Assembly (NCBI RefSeq): GCF_023520895.1
Contig: NZ_CP026029.1
Span: forward strand, 3,224,001 to 3,288,000
Direction of reading: 5' to 3'
Length of the DNA: 64,000 bases
From: Paenibacillus sp. PK3_47
GTDB lineage: Bacteria; Bacillota; Bacilli; Paenibacillales; Paenibacillaceae
Within the stretch, counting starts at the first letter, position 1; the number at the start of each line of letters is the position of its first letter. Below the pieces are notes generated by a model. The model was not told where the DNA came from. It made no database searches and saw nothing but the letters and a program-made list of their open reading frames with translations. Shown here in pieces: positions 1-7,453 of the stretch. Both the position numbers and the translations under genes were made by a program.

Positions 1-260
1 CCCGAACTATGAGCACGGCTGCTGCAAACGGCGGCAAGCTTGAGGGCTGGAAGCAGTCCGAGGTGGTCACCGGCAAAAAGTGGAGGTCTTCCAAGGGAGA
101 CCGCACTCGGAAGACACACCGAAAAGCGAACGGTCAGATACAACCGCTGGATAAGCCTTTTGAAGTCGGTAATAGTAAACTGATGTTTCCAGGAGATCCA
201 TCCGGTCGCGCTGAGGAGATTATCCGCTGTCGCTGTACGATGCAGTCGGTGATGGATTAA
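1..260 (+). CDS. Phage minor head (head morphogenesis) protein, C-terminal end
   Basis: The reading frame is open from the left edge (first full codon at 3) and stops at 260, so only the last ~86 residues are present and the ATG at 9 is probably internal. The tail carries the pattern W-x-D-RTRKTHRKANGQ followed by FPGDPSGRAEEIIRCRC, the usual C-terminal signature of SPP1 gp7-type minor head proteins (family knowledge). These proteins help portal and capsid assembly. The gene sits directly ahead of protease/scaffold and capsid genes, as expected. It could also be the end of a portal-gp7 fusion, which cannot be decided here. Confidence 0.75.
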   Translation, partial: RTMSTAAANGGKLEGWKQSEVVTGKKWRSSKGDRTRKTHRKANGQIQPLDKPFEVGNSKLMFPGDPSGRAEEIIRCRCTMQSVMD

Positions 261-488
261 TTAGAGATTAAATTCGGTCTTTAGGATCTCGTAAAGTTCC
301 TTGGCTATTGCTTCATCCAACACGATATTTTGAGACGTTACACCTTTAACGGCGCGATCTTTGGAGCCTACAGTAACTATTTTAAGCAACTTTTCCCCAT
401 TTTTGATTTGAACAGAGTATTCGGCGTCTGTTTCTGTTTGAGCACTAATTTTGCTATCAACACGTGAAAGGCTTTTTAATATGGCCAC
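261..488 (-). CDS. Small uncharacterised protein encoded opposite to the head genes
   Basis: A 75-residue protein starting with GTG at 488, with a G-rich stretch just upstream as a possible ribosome site. Its stop abuts the stop of the minor head gene, so the two genes converge with no gap. It is soluble, with no membrane segment, and has a repeated beta-strand-like pattern (SVQIKNGEKLLKIVTVG) and an acidic C-terminal helix ending KTEFNL. I do not recognise the family. Its opposite orientation inside a late operon suggests an independently expressed cargo gene. The ordered sequence and convergent stop make a chance ORF less likely. Confidence 0.5.
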   Translation of the reverse strand: MAILKSLSRVDSKISAQTETDAEYSVQIKNGEKLLKIVTVGSKDRAVKGVTSQNIVLDEAIAKELYEILKTEFNL

Positions 489-575
489 TTATACCAACCC
501 CCATCGGAATTTTCTTTATTCTACCAAATGAAGGGTAGCTGTAACACATATTTTGAGAGGAGGTGAGAACAGAAT

Positions 576-1811
576 ATGACCTTTAAACTGAAAGATGCTA
601 AGATCACGCATATCTCCCTGGTAGACAAAGGAGCCAACGGAGTACCTTTTGCTATCATCAAGGCTCAAAAAGCTAATCAAGCCGGCACCATCCAGAAGCA
701 GGTCCAGATCGCCAAGATTGACGACGACAAACGGATCGTTAAAGGCGTGGTGTATCAGCCGGATGTGGCCGATGCTCATGATGACCAAATGGATGAAGTT
801 GAGATCGAGAAGGCGGCTCATCTGTTTATGGAGAAACAGCACACATACAACATTGATAAGCAGCATGATCTCGAAGCAGACAAAGGATTTGTCATTGAGT
901 CGTACATTGCTCCTTGCGACATGACGCTTGGTGAGCAGCAGATCGCGAAGGGCTCCTGGGTGGCAGCCGTTAAAGTGACGGACGACGACACCTGGAATGC
1001 CATCAAGAAAGGTGAGATTACCGGTTTCTCCATGTGGGGTGTTGGTAAGCGGGAAGAGATCGAGGAGGAAGAGGAGGTATCCAAGGGGATTTTGAGCCGG
1101 ATAGCCAAAGCGCTGGGCCTGATTGAGAAAGGGGCCGTCGCAGACAAATATCATAAAAACCGGAAGAACCGAGAATTTTGGGCGGCGCAGGATGCCCTCA
1201 ACTCGGTTCTTTTTAATTGGGACACTTGGCAAAGTGGTCTGGAAACCGATCCGGAGACCATCCGGGAGGCCCTGCAGGACTTTGTTGATATTGCTGAGGA
1301 TGTGCTGACCAAGGAAGACATCATTAAAGCCATCGGCACGCCGCCGGCGAAGATTGCCAAGGCCGGGAAGAAGATTTCAGCCAGCAATCAAAAACATATC
1401 GATGATGCCATCACTGCACTGACTGAATTGAAAAATAAGACAGCTCATTCACAAGAGGAGCCCGAGGAGGAAGAAGATTTGAAAGCTGAAGATATCGCCA
1501 AGGCCGTAACGGCCGCAATTGCTCCGATCGCCAAGCAGGTAGAAGGCCTGACGGCAGAGATCGCGGAGCTGAAGAAAGAGGAAGGCGTCGAAGGTGAAAA
1601 GCCTGCAGGTTTTACTGCTCCGGCTACGACCGCAGAAGAGACTGCAATCACTGATGCCATTGCCAAAGCCCTGGCGCCGCTGAGTCAGCAGATGCAGACG
1701 CTGGCTGCTGATGTACAGCTGGTAAAGAATAGCCGCGGTGCTTCCGCGCAAGGTGATGAAGAAGAAATCATTAAATCAGAAGGCGCCGTTAGTTTTGGAC
1801 GCTTCCTGTAA
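576..1811 (+). CDS. xkdF: XkdF-like prohead serine protease fused to scaffold region
   Basis: A 411-residue protein with a strong GAGGAGGTGA ribosome site before ATG 576. The N-terminal ~170 residues match the XkdF-like putative serine protease family: an ITHISLVDKGANG start, the segment HDDQMDEVEIEKAAHLFME, and GEITGFSMWGVG near residue 150. The C-terminal half is highly charged with Glu/Lys-rich coiled-coil stretches (residues ~290-400), as expected for an internal scaffold. By analogy with phage prohead proteases it would be packed inside the procapsid and cleaved during maturation. It precedes the capsid gene by 20 bases. Function is by family; the catalytic residues are not certain. Confidence 0.82.
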   Translation: MTFKLKDAKITHISLVDKGANGVPFAIIKAQKANQAGTIQKQVQIAKIDDDKRIVKGVVYQPDVADAHDDQMDEVEIEKAAHLFMEKQHTYNIDKQHDLEADKGFVIESYIAPCDMTLGEQQIAKGSWVAAVKVTDDDTWNAIKKGEITGFSMWGVGKREEIEEEEEVSKGILSRIAKALGLIEKGAVADKYHKNRKNREFWAAQDALNSVLFNWDTWQSGLETDPETIREALQDFVDIAEDVLTKEDIIKAIGTPPAKIAKAGKKISASNQKHIDDAITALTELKNKTAHSQEEPEEEEDLKAEDIAKAVTAAIAPIAKQVEGLTAEIAELKKEEGVEGEKPAGFTAPATTAEETAITDAIAKALAPLSQQMQTLAADVQLVKNSRGASAQGDEEEIIKSEGAVSFGRFL

Positions 1812-1831
1812 TCGAAGGAGGAGTGCAGATA

Positions 1832-2779
1832 ATGAGAACAAATGGAACTATTGCTACTACAAGCATTCGTAAATCAACCATTGTTACACCGATGGACCAG
1901 AACGCATTAACCTATGAGGAAGTCGAAGCCTTCACTGACATGGCGTATGAGGCGAATGGCTTTCTGAAGGGCATCCGTCATGAGAACCGTAAGAGTGCGA
2001 AGGGCACAATTGATAAAATTGGTGTGCGGGGCCGCAATATGCGCAGCAAAAAAGAGAACATCATGGCGACCAATACACCAGGGCTGACCTTTCCGCAGAT
2101 TCCATATTCTGTGGAGCCAGTAATCCTTCCTTTCGACATCACCGAAGAGTTTATCCGTCAGACGCAGCGGGTCCGTGGCCAAAACGCTGAAGAAATTATC
2201 ATGCGAGCTATGGCCAACAACTATGGGGAGAACATGCAGGACATTGCCTTTAATGGTGATACCGACACAGCAAATACAGATCCAGATTACGATTTTTTGA
2301 AAATCAATGACGGCTGGTTGAAGCTGGCCAGAACAACGGGGCATTATCTGGATTGGAATACTCTTTCTGCGAAAGAGAAAACCGGGGTTTTGTTTGAGGT
2401 AGAGCGGGCGATTCCAACCCGGTATAGAGCCGGCGGCGTGTTCAAATATTTCATGCACCCCAACACCTTCAGCGAACGTCTCCAGATGCTGGCCGAGAAA
2501 GACACCAGCGCGTCTATTCAGCTGCAGATCATGGGTGGTACGAAGAAAATCAATGCCTATGATGTTGAAGAGGTCTGGAGTATGCCGGAAGGTGCGATTC
2601 TCTTCACGTATCAGCCGAACTTCGCAATGGTCCACACCTACGATATGCAAATCCGGAAGACAACCGAGGGTAAAGAGGCAATTTGGACTGATAAGCGCTT
2701 CTACGCGATTCACTCTGACTTCGACGCCATTTTTGAAGAGCCGCAAGCTCTGGCCTATGTGGAAGGGGTGGAATTCTGA
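1832..2779 (+). CDS. xkdG: Phage major capsid protein (XkdG-like)
   Basis: A 315-residue protein. I take the ATG at 1832 rather than the GTG at 1823 because AAGGAGG at 1816-1822 lies at ideal distance from it, while the GTG touches the ribosome site. The size, the long N-terminal arm, and the segments FITEEF-like (DITEEFIRQTQRVRG), IAFNGDTDT and a C-terminal domain ending YAIHSDFDAIFEEPQALAYVEG fit HK97-fold capsid proteins of PBSX-like phages. The position after protease/scaffold and before connector genes supports this. The stop overlaps the next start (TGATG), indicating translational coupling. Confidence 0.85.
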   Translation: MRTNGTIATTSIRKSTIVTPMDQNALTYEEVEAFTDMAYEANGFLKGIRHENRKSAKGTIDKIGVRGRNMRSKKENIMATNTPGLTFPQIPYSVEPVILPFDITEEFIRQTQRVRGQNAEEIIMRAMANNYGENMQDIAFNGDTDTANTDPDYDFLKINDGWLKLARTTGHYLDWNTLSAKEKTGVLFEVERAIPTRYRAGGVFKYFMHPNTFSERLQMLAEKDTSASIQLQIMGGTKKINAYDVEEVWSMPEGAILFTYQPNFAMVHTYDMQIRKTTEGKEAIWTDKRFYAIHSDFDAIFEEPQALAYVEGVEF

Positions 2780-3084
2780 TGCCATACGTGACCTACAGGG
2801 GAAACAATGCATCTCTGCGGCTGTATAGTATCCGCTTCGAACCGGCTAAACCGGTGTTAGTGGAAGATTCAGATGTGCTGGAAAAACTGCATGAGCATCC
2901 TGATTTTGAGGTGAAAGCAGAGAAGATTATCCCGCTGGAAGACTTGACGGTTGCCCAATTAAAAGACAAGGCGAAGAAGGCCGGAATTGATGGTTTTGCC
3001 GACCTGAAGAAGCCGGAGCTGATCGCCGCCCTGAAGGCGCTGGAAGGCGGCGGTGTGCCGGATGCTAACAACGACACTCCTTAA
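2779..3084 (+). CDS. Small head-associated protein with Rho-N/SAP-like C-terminal domain
   Basis: A 101-residue protein whose ATG overlaps the capsid gene stop. The N-terminal part is a short unassigned domain. Residues ~55-90 (LTVAQLKDKAKKAGIDGFADLKKPELIAALK) form a helix-extended-helix pattern typical of Rho-N/SAP/LEM-like modules, often found in small proteins between capsid and connector genes. It probably binds nucleic acid or the capsid interior, but this is inference. It is overlapped at its 3' end by the next gene. Confidence 0.7.
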   Translation: MPYVTYRGNNASLRLYSIRFEPAKPVLVEDSDVLEKLHEHPDFEVKAEKIIPLEDLTVAQLKDKAKKAGIDGFADLKKPELIAALKALEGGGVPDANNDTP

Positions 3085-3448
3085 GACCCGCAGCCGTGTC
3101 AGCGCCGTGCAGGAGGCTAATGAAGCGCAACTTGAGCAGTATATTGATGATGCACAGACCCGGATCGAGCTGTATCTGCCCGTACCATTCCCAATTGTGG
3201 TAGACAAGCAGCTCATGCTGGCTTGGGTGAAGCTGGCGGAGTCACTGGCCCTGCAGGACAGCGAGGAGTACCTGTCTTCCGTCGCTCGTGGCTATTCAGC
3301 GGAGAGTGACGGCGCCTGGACATACACCCGGCAGGCTGTAGAAGGAAAGACCACGGGCAATGCTGATGTAGACTCTATCCTCTTCCTATGGGTTAAGAAA
3401 CAGCAGTCCGGGCCGGATGATGGAAACATCACGGCCTATTTTCTATGA
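3062..3448 (+). CDS. Head-tail connector protein
   Basis: A 128-residue protein if started at ATG 3062; a GTG at 3053 in the same frame is possible. It overlaps the previous gene by 23 bases. Its alpha-helical content and pattern (EANEAQLEQYIDDAQTRIELYL, then a helix with KLAESLALQDSEEYL) resemble gp6-like connector proteins of tailed phages, which form a ring below the portal. Position between capsid and closure genes supports this. Sequence similarity is too short for me to name a subfamily. Confidence 0.65.
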   Translation: MLTTTLLKTRSRVSAVQEANEAQLEQYIDDAQTRIELYLPVPFPIVVDKQLMLAWVKLAESLALQDSEEYLSSVARGYSAESDGAWTYTRQAVEGKTTGNADVDSILFLWVKKQQSGPDDGNITAYFL

Positions 3449-3771
3449 ATCACCGCATGAATACCCCGCTGGTGGTGTACCGGGTCGGCCGCCAGCAGGA
3501 TGCGGACAACCTGTTTAGTGACAGGAGGGCGGGAAAGGTAGCGGATTTGAAGTGTTTCGTTGTTAAGACGCAGACTGATGCCAAGACAGATTCCACCCCG
3601 GTCATATACATTATCAAAAAGACAATCGGTGTACCGAAGACAGTAGACGTCCGGATCAGTGACGAAGTATTGCTGCTCGGACGCAGGTATTTGGTAATCG
3701 ACTCTAACCCACGCCGTTACTGGCGTGAGCTGTTGGTAACTTGCGAGGTGAAGGGTAGTGAACATGCATGA
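3445..3771 (+). CDS. Head closure / connector protein
   Basis: A 108-residue protein with an ATGA overlap with the preceding stop. It is beta-rich (VYRVGRQQDADNLF, VIYIIKKTIGV, LGRRYLVIDSNPRRYWRELLVTCEV), which is typical of the stopper or head-closure proteins of siphovirus and myovirus connectors. The assignment rests mainly on size, fold-like pattern and gene order in PBSX-type clusters. It overlaps the next gene start. Confidence 0.6.
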   Translation: MNHRMNTPLVVYRVGRQQDADNLFSDRRAGKVADLKCFVVKTQTDAKTDSTPVIYIIKKTIGVPKTVDVRISDEVLLLGRRYLVIDSNPRRYWRELLVTCEVKGSEHA

Positions 3772-4282
3772 TTTTGACGGCTTAGCGAAGAAATTCAAGA
3801 AGCTAAGTGATGAAGGTGTGAATCAGATCCTCCGGAACATCGCAGAGGCCGTGGGCGAGACGCTACTGAATCTCATCATAGATGAAATCGACAAGCAGGA
3901 CCTCATCGACACTGGGACCATGTGGAATTCCTTTACCCGCGGCGAGGACGGTAACGTCTGGGAATGGGATATCGACCGGAACAGCATTACGCTGGAGGTC
4001 GGGTCGAATTTAGGGACAAGCAGCAGTGATCCCGGTAGGCGCGGGTATCCAAGGCTGCTGAATGACGGGTACACCATTCATAAGGCGTATTTTGTCCCGG
4101 GCTACTGGGCTACCAATGGGACATTTGTTTACGACCCTCATGCTAAATCCGGGTTTATGGCCAAGCCGCGCTCTTTTATCGGCAGACACTACTTCGATAT
4201 TGCGATTCAGCAACTGGAAGGCGGTATGAATGCACTGATTATGAAACGGTTGGAGAAGGAATTGGGGAGGATGCTGTCATGA
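3764..4282 (+). CDS. HK97 gp10-like tail component
   Basis: A 172-residue protein. The GTG at 3758 is only two bases from the ribosome site AAGGG, so ATG 3764 is preferred. The motif LIDTGTMWNSF near residue 55 followed by a beta-rich middle and a C-terminal helix (RSFIGRHYFDIAIQQL) is characteristic of HK97 gp10/neck-type proteins (DTGxLxxS pattern). Such proteins act at the head-tail joint. The gene overlaps the next start by four bases, consistent with one translated block. Confidence 0.7.
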   Translation: MHDFDGLAKKFKKLSDEGVNQILRNIAEAVGETLLNLIIDEIDKQDLIDTGTMWNSFTRGEDGNVWEWDIDRNSITLEVGSNLGTSSSDPGRRGYPRLLNDGYTIHKAYFVPGYWATNGTFVYDPHAKSGFMAKPRSFIGRHYFDIAIQQLEGGMNALIMKRLEKELGRMLS

Positions 4283-4773
4283 TGGATGTTGGACTGAAAG
4301 CCTGGGCAGAACTCGTGCAGCGGGTCTACCCAGAGCTTCCGATCCTTCGGAACCGTTCCCTCTGGATGGCCGGGCAGTATGAGCGGCCAAGTGTTTTTAT
4401 TGAGACTGACCTAGTTTCCGACAAGGCTCACACACCGCAAGCAGACCGAATCATTGAGGATGTAGGCTTGGTCTTTCACTACGACAGCGATCGTAGCAGG
4501 GCAGAGAGTGCAGGAGAGCCAGTCCCCTTAGACATATCCCCCTTCTTCCTATATCTCCGTCAGCAGCGGTTCTGCGTAGCCTCACAACGCTTCGGTATTA
4601 TGATGGTGATCGAGGCTCCACGCACGCGGGCTATGAATGACCGGATGGAAGTCACATTCAGATATTCATACCTGCTACATGTTCCGAAGCTGCTTGTGAA
4701 TGGCGATGGCAGTCCAGTCGCAAAAATTAAAGATTTCTATACGATTTACGAAGGAGAGGAGCACCAGGTATGA
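4279..4773 (+). CDS. Tail completion/terminator-like protein
   Basis: A 164-residue protein overlapping the previous stop (ATGA). The order gp10-like, this gene, small gene, sheath is typical for PBSX-type clusters, where this slot holds the tail completion (terminator) protein. The sequence mixes helices at the N-terminus with strands such as RMEVTFRYSYLLHVPKL near residue 125, which fits that fold class. I do not recognise a diagnostic motif, so the role is by position. Confidence 0.55.
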   Translation: MMDVGLKAWAELVQRVYPELPILRNRSLWMAGQYERPSVFIETDLVSDKAHTPQADRIIEDVGLVFHYDSDRSRAESAGEPVPLDISPFFLYLRQQRFCVASQRFGIMMVIEAPRTRAMNDRMEVTFRYSYLLHVPKLLVNGDGSPVAKIKDFYTIYEGEEHQV

Positions 4774-5018
4774 GCAGCATCAAAAGACAGCAGCGGTCGC
4801 TGGCATCTTCATCAGATGCAAGTAAGCGCAGCAAAAGAGAATGGATTGAGGGCGCAGTAGCCTTGAAGCGAGAACGCTTTGAGTTGGCTGGCGCTCTTTT
4901 TGATTGCTGTGATGACGATGAATTGACGTTGCAGGAAGTACAGGATAAGTTGACAGCCTACTTGGGACTGTCAGAACAAGTGAAGGAGGAAAGAGTAAAT
5001 GTCGATACAGCGGAGTAG
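4770..5018 (+). CDS. Small uncharacterised phage protein before the sheath gene
   Basis: An 82-residue protein starting at ATG 4770, overlapping the previous stop. It has a basic, Ser-rich N-terminus (SSIKRQQRSLASSSDASKRSKREW) and a helical C-terminus that includes DDDELTLQEVQDKLTAYLG. The last 20 bases overlap the sheath start at 4999, so it is translated in the same coupled block. It has no recognised family. Proteins of this size in this slot are common in PBSX-like clusters. Confidence 0.6.
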   Translation: MSSIKRQQRSLASSSDASKRSKREWIEGAVALKRERFELAGALFDCCDDDELTLQEVQDKLTAYLGLSEQVKEERVNVDTAE

Positions 5019-6351
5019 ACCTGGTGCTTATGTGGAGCTGCAGGCGGTGGCTGAGTCCCGTATCCTGTCAGTATCCGGTCGGGTGTTGGTTCCGTACCAA
5101 GCGGAGTGGGGAGCTCCAAATAAAGCAGTGGATATGGCCGACCAATCGGAGCGCTTTAAGGAAACAGGCCTGCAGGTGGATGAGCTGGAGCTGGCTGCTG
5201 CGAATGGGGCGACCGTGGTCGGGTATCGCGTAACCAACGGGAACGAGGTGGCAGCGTCTGCTGCGGTGGCAAGCAGCTACACAATTGAGGCGCGTTATCC
5301 CGGGACGCGTGGGAATGATTTTGAATATATGATTCGGGCCAGTTTGGTGGACTCTGAAAAGAAAGAAATCCTTATTCGGGACTCGAAGGGGATTTATGAC
5401 ACCGAGACATTCCTGGTAGCAGATAAAGCTGAGGCTGAAGAAACACTGAAGAAATCCAACATGGTCCGGTTTAAAGATACTGGAGCAACGGCTTGGGCGG
5501 ATGTGGCGTATACGAAGCTGGCCGGCGGAGTCACCGGTACCGCTGCTATCACGGCAGCGAACTGGAGTGGCGTTTTTAACCGAATCGACGGCCTGGTGTT
5601 TGATGTAGTCTATCTACCTTCCTCCGACGCTGCGGTACAGGCAGCTGCTAAGCAGTGGCTACTGGATCGACGCAGTAAGGCCCGTAAGCTGGCGCAGCTT
5701 GTTGTTGCTGGTGCATCATCCTCAGATGGTGATATCGAGGCTCACAACGCACGGAGCCGTGCGGCGAATGCCCGCTTTATCATTAACTGCTCTTTGGCTG
5801 GTGAGCACACCAACGGTAAGATATATAGCTCCCTTCAGTGGGCAGCGTGGGTGGCCGGCCTGGTGGCGGGAACGCCTGCAAATAAGTCCTTCACTGGAGT
5901 TAAAGTACCTATGACCGAAGCGAAGGTGGATTGGAGCCACAGCGAGGTGCTGAAAGGCTTGTCCGAGGGTACGCTTATGGCCACTCGTGATGGTTACGAC
6001 TACATCATCGAGTCCGCCGTAAACACTCTGGCCACTATAGGAACCGGTGAGCGGGAGGACTTCGGTAAGATTCGTGTTTCCATGACGATCGACCAAATCT
6101 TGAATGATATTTACGCTGCCGGCAAAGCGAATAAGGCGAAGCTCGATAATGATGCGGACGGCCGGGGAATGTTTATCGCAGCTGTGATCAGCTATTTGAA
6201 GGTGCGGGCGCAGCAGAAGGCCATCGGCTCCGAGTTCACCTTTGTGGAGCATCCCGAAAAAACGAGTGCTGCTGATTATGCTTACTTCTTGTTGTCCGCT
6301 AAGCCTCTGGATGCTATTGAAATCTTTAATATTGATTGGGAGGTGGCATAG
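4999..6351 (+). CDS. xkdK: Contractile tail sheath protein (XkdK-like)
   Basis: A 450-residue protein with the ribosome site GAAGGAGG at 4982-4989 before ATG 4999. It begins SIQRSRPGAYVELQ, the usual start of sheath proteins, and ends with the conserved domain (FVEHPEKTSAADYAYFLLSAKPLDAIEIFNIDWEVA) that links subunits. The middle contains an MTIDQILNDIYAAGKANKAKLDNDADGRGMF segment typical of XkdK relatives. The sheath surrounds the tube and drives injection by contraction. This gene and the tube gene prove a contractile tail. Confidence 0.9.
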   Translation: MSIQRSRPGAYVELQAVAESRILSVSGRVLVPYQAEWGAPNKAVDMADQSERFKETGLQVDELELAAANGATVVGYRVTNGNEVAASAAVASSYTIEARYPGTRGNDFEYMIRASLVDSEKKEILIRDSKGIYDTETFLVADKAEAEETLKKSNMVRFKDTGATAWADVAYTKLAGGVTGTAAITAANWSGVFNRIDGLVFDVVYLPSSDAAVQAAAKQWLLDRRSKARKLAQLVVAGASSSDGDIEAHNARSRAANARFIINCSLAGEHTNGKIYSSLQWAAWVAGLVAGTPANKSFTGVKVPMTEAKVDWSHSEVLKGLSEGTLMATRDGYDYIIESAVNTLATIGTGEREDFGKIRVSMTIDQILNDIYAAGKANKAKLDNDADGRGMFIAAVISYLKVRAQQKAIGSEFTFVEHPEKTSAADYAYFLLSAKPLDAIEIFNIDWEVA

Positions 6352-6354
6352 TAG

Positions 6355-6798
6355 ATGGAACGCGAACTTATTGGCCGGAACCTCTCTGTTCAGGATGATA
6401 ATGGCGATGCGCTTCAGACCATTAAAGAGGTTGAGGTTCTGCTGAAGCCGGAAACTTTGGATATTATCCGTGCGAGAAAGATGTCCAAGACAAAGCAAAT
6501 TGTGGGATATGAGATTACCGTAAAACTAGTGATGTCGAAACTGGAGTCCAGACTTCGGTACCGGATGCTCGATGATTTCAAAGCGGGCAAGACAATGTAC
6601 CTGGACCGGATTACTGGCTCCCTTGAGGACAAGCAGACCGGAAATGTGGAAAGAGTCCTCATCAGCGGAATTCACATCCATGATGAAATGGATCTCCTTG
6701 TGGCCAAAATTGACGAGAATAACGGAATTGACATTACATTGTCCGGTACCGCGAATGATTTTGACTTTGTCGAGAAATTTCCTGATTACATGGCATAG
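6355..6798 (+). CDS. xkdM: Tail tube protein (XkdM-like)
   Basis: A 147-residue protein starting three bases after the sheath stop, with GGGAGG at 6338-6343 as ribosome site. Size, position and sequence pattern (RNLSVQDDNGDALQTIKEVEVLLKPE, then RLRYRMLDDFKAGKTMYLDRITGSLED) agree with the PBSX XkdM tube family. The tube stacks as hexamers inside the sheath and conducts DNA. A 62-base gap with its own ribosome site separates it from the chaperone gene. Confidence 0.87.
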   Translation: MERELIGRNLSVQDDNGDALQTIKEVEVLLKPETLDIIRARKMSKTKQIVGYEITVKLVMSKLESRLRYRMLDDFKAGKTMYLDRITGSLEDKQTGNVERVLISGIHIHDEMDLLVAKIDENNGIDITLSGTANDFDFVEKFPDYMA

Positions 6799-6860
6799 GG
6801 ACGGGCAACCGTCTCTTTTTCTTTATCTCATATAAATTACAAATTGGAGGAAAAAACAGA

Positions 6861-7271
6861 ATGAGCGATAAATTAGAAAAATATCTATCCAAGGGCAAAG
6901 CAGATCGGAACGATGATACCATTACTGTGCCGGCAGACGGGGAAGAATGGTCTGTTCGCCGTTTGACCACCATCGAAGTGCGTCGGTCTTACGAACTGGC
7001 CTATGAGGAGAATGGTGATCCGAAGGAGTCTTACAACGAGATCGATGTGATGATTGTCAAGGCGACAGAACACGATTTCGATTGGAACAACAAGGATTTG
7101 TTGCTGGCATATAGCTGCATCAGTAAATATGAGCTGCCGCCGCGTATTCTGGACAACCCCGCAGATTACGCTGAGCTCAGTAAGGCTGTACGTAATTTCC
7201 AGGAAACGAAGGATGAGTTGTTGAAAGAAGCAAAAAACTCATCAAGCAAGACGGAGAAGCAAGCTGGGTAG
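6861..7271 (+). CDS. xkdN: Tail assembly chaperone, zero-frame product (XkdN-like)
   Basis: A 136-residue acidic protein with ribosome site GGAGG before ATG 6861, placed between tube and tape measure genes as tail chaperones are. It corresponds to XkdN of PBSX. Near its 3' end it carries a perfectly phased slippery heptamer A-AAA-AAC (7232-7238, codons GCA AAA AAC), so a share of ribosomes should shift to the -1 frame. The zero-frame product ends at 7271. The chaperone family wraps the tape measure protein and recruits tube subunits. Confidence 0.82.
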   Translation: MSDKLEKYLSKGKADRNDDTITVPADGEEWSVRRLTTIEVRRSYELAYEENGDPKESYNEIDVMIVKATEHDFDWNNKDLLLAYSCISKYELPPRILDNPADYAELSKAVRNFQETKDELLKEAKNSSSKTEKQAG

Positions 7272-7411
7272 CATCTTTTTGGATGAACCAGAAGCGACTG
7301 CCGGCTGAGGTCTTGCCTTATCAGGTGGATAAGCAGCGGCAGTATTTTTTCTGTCTTGCAGCCGGCATGCTCGCCGAAGAAGAAGCCAAACGCCTAGCCA
7401 ACAAGAAATAG
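7232..7411 (+). CDS. -1 frameshift extension of the tail chaperone (G-T type fusion)
   Basis: After the slip at A-AAA-AAC the -1 frame is open from 7238 to a TAG at 7409-7411 and adds 57 residues, giving a fusion of about 183 residues (126 zero-frame plus 57). The extension reads as real protein: LIKQDGEASWVASFWMNQK, then LPAEVLPYQVDKQRQYFF and a helical AEEEAKRLANKK end. It has no start codon with a ribosome site of its own. Known biology: long-tailed phages from lambda (G/GT) onward conserve this fusion just before the tape measure gene. Seen directly: heptamer, phase and open frame. Inferred: that the shift happens. Confidence 0.8.
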   Translation, partial: KKLIKQDGEASWVASFWMNQKRLPAEVLPYQVDKQRQYFFCLAAGMLAEEEAKRLANKK

Positions 7412-7453
7412 GCAGGAACGAGGTGAACAACCATAGCAGCAGCGACAACAAAA

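Noticed and set aside
1907..2812. 301-codon minus-strand frame across the capsid gene
   Set aside because: Antisense shadow of the major capsid gene, His/Leu/Arg-rich, with no supporting signal.
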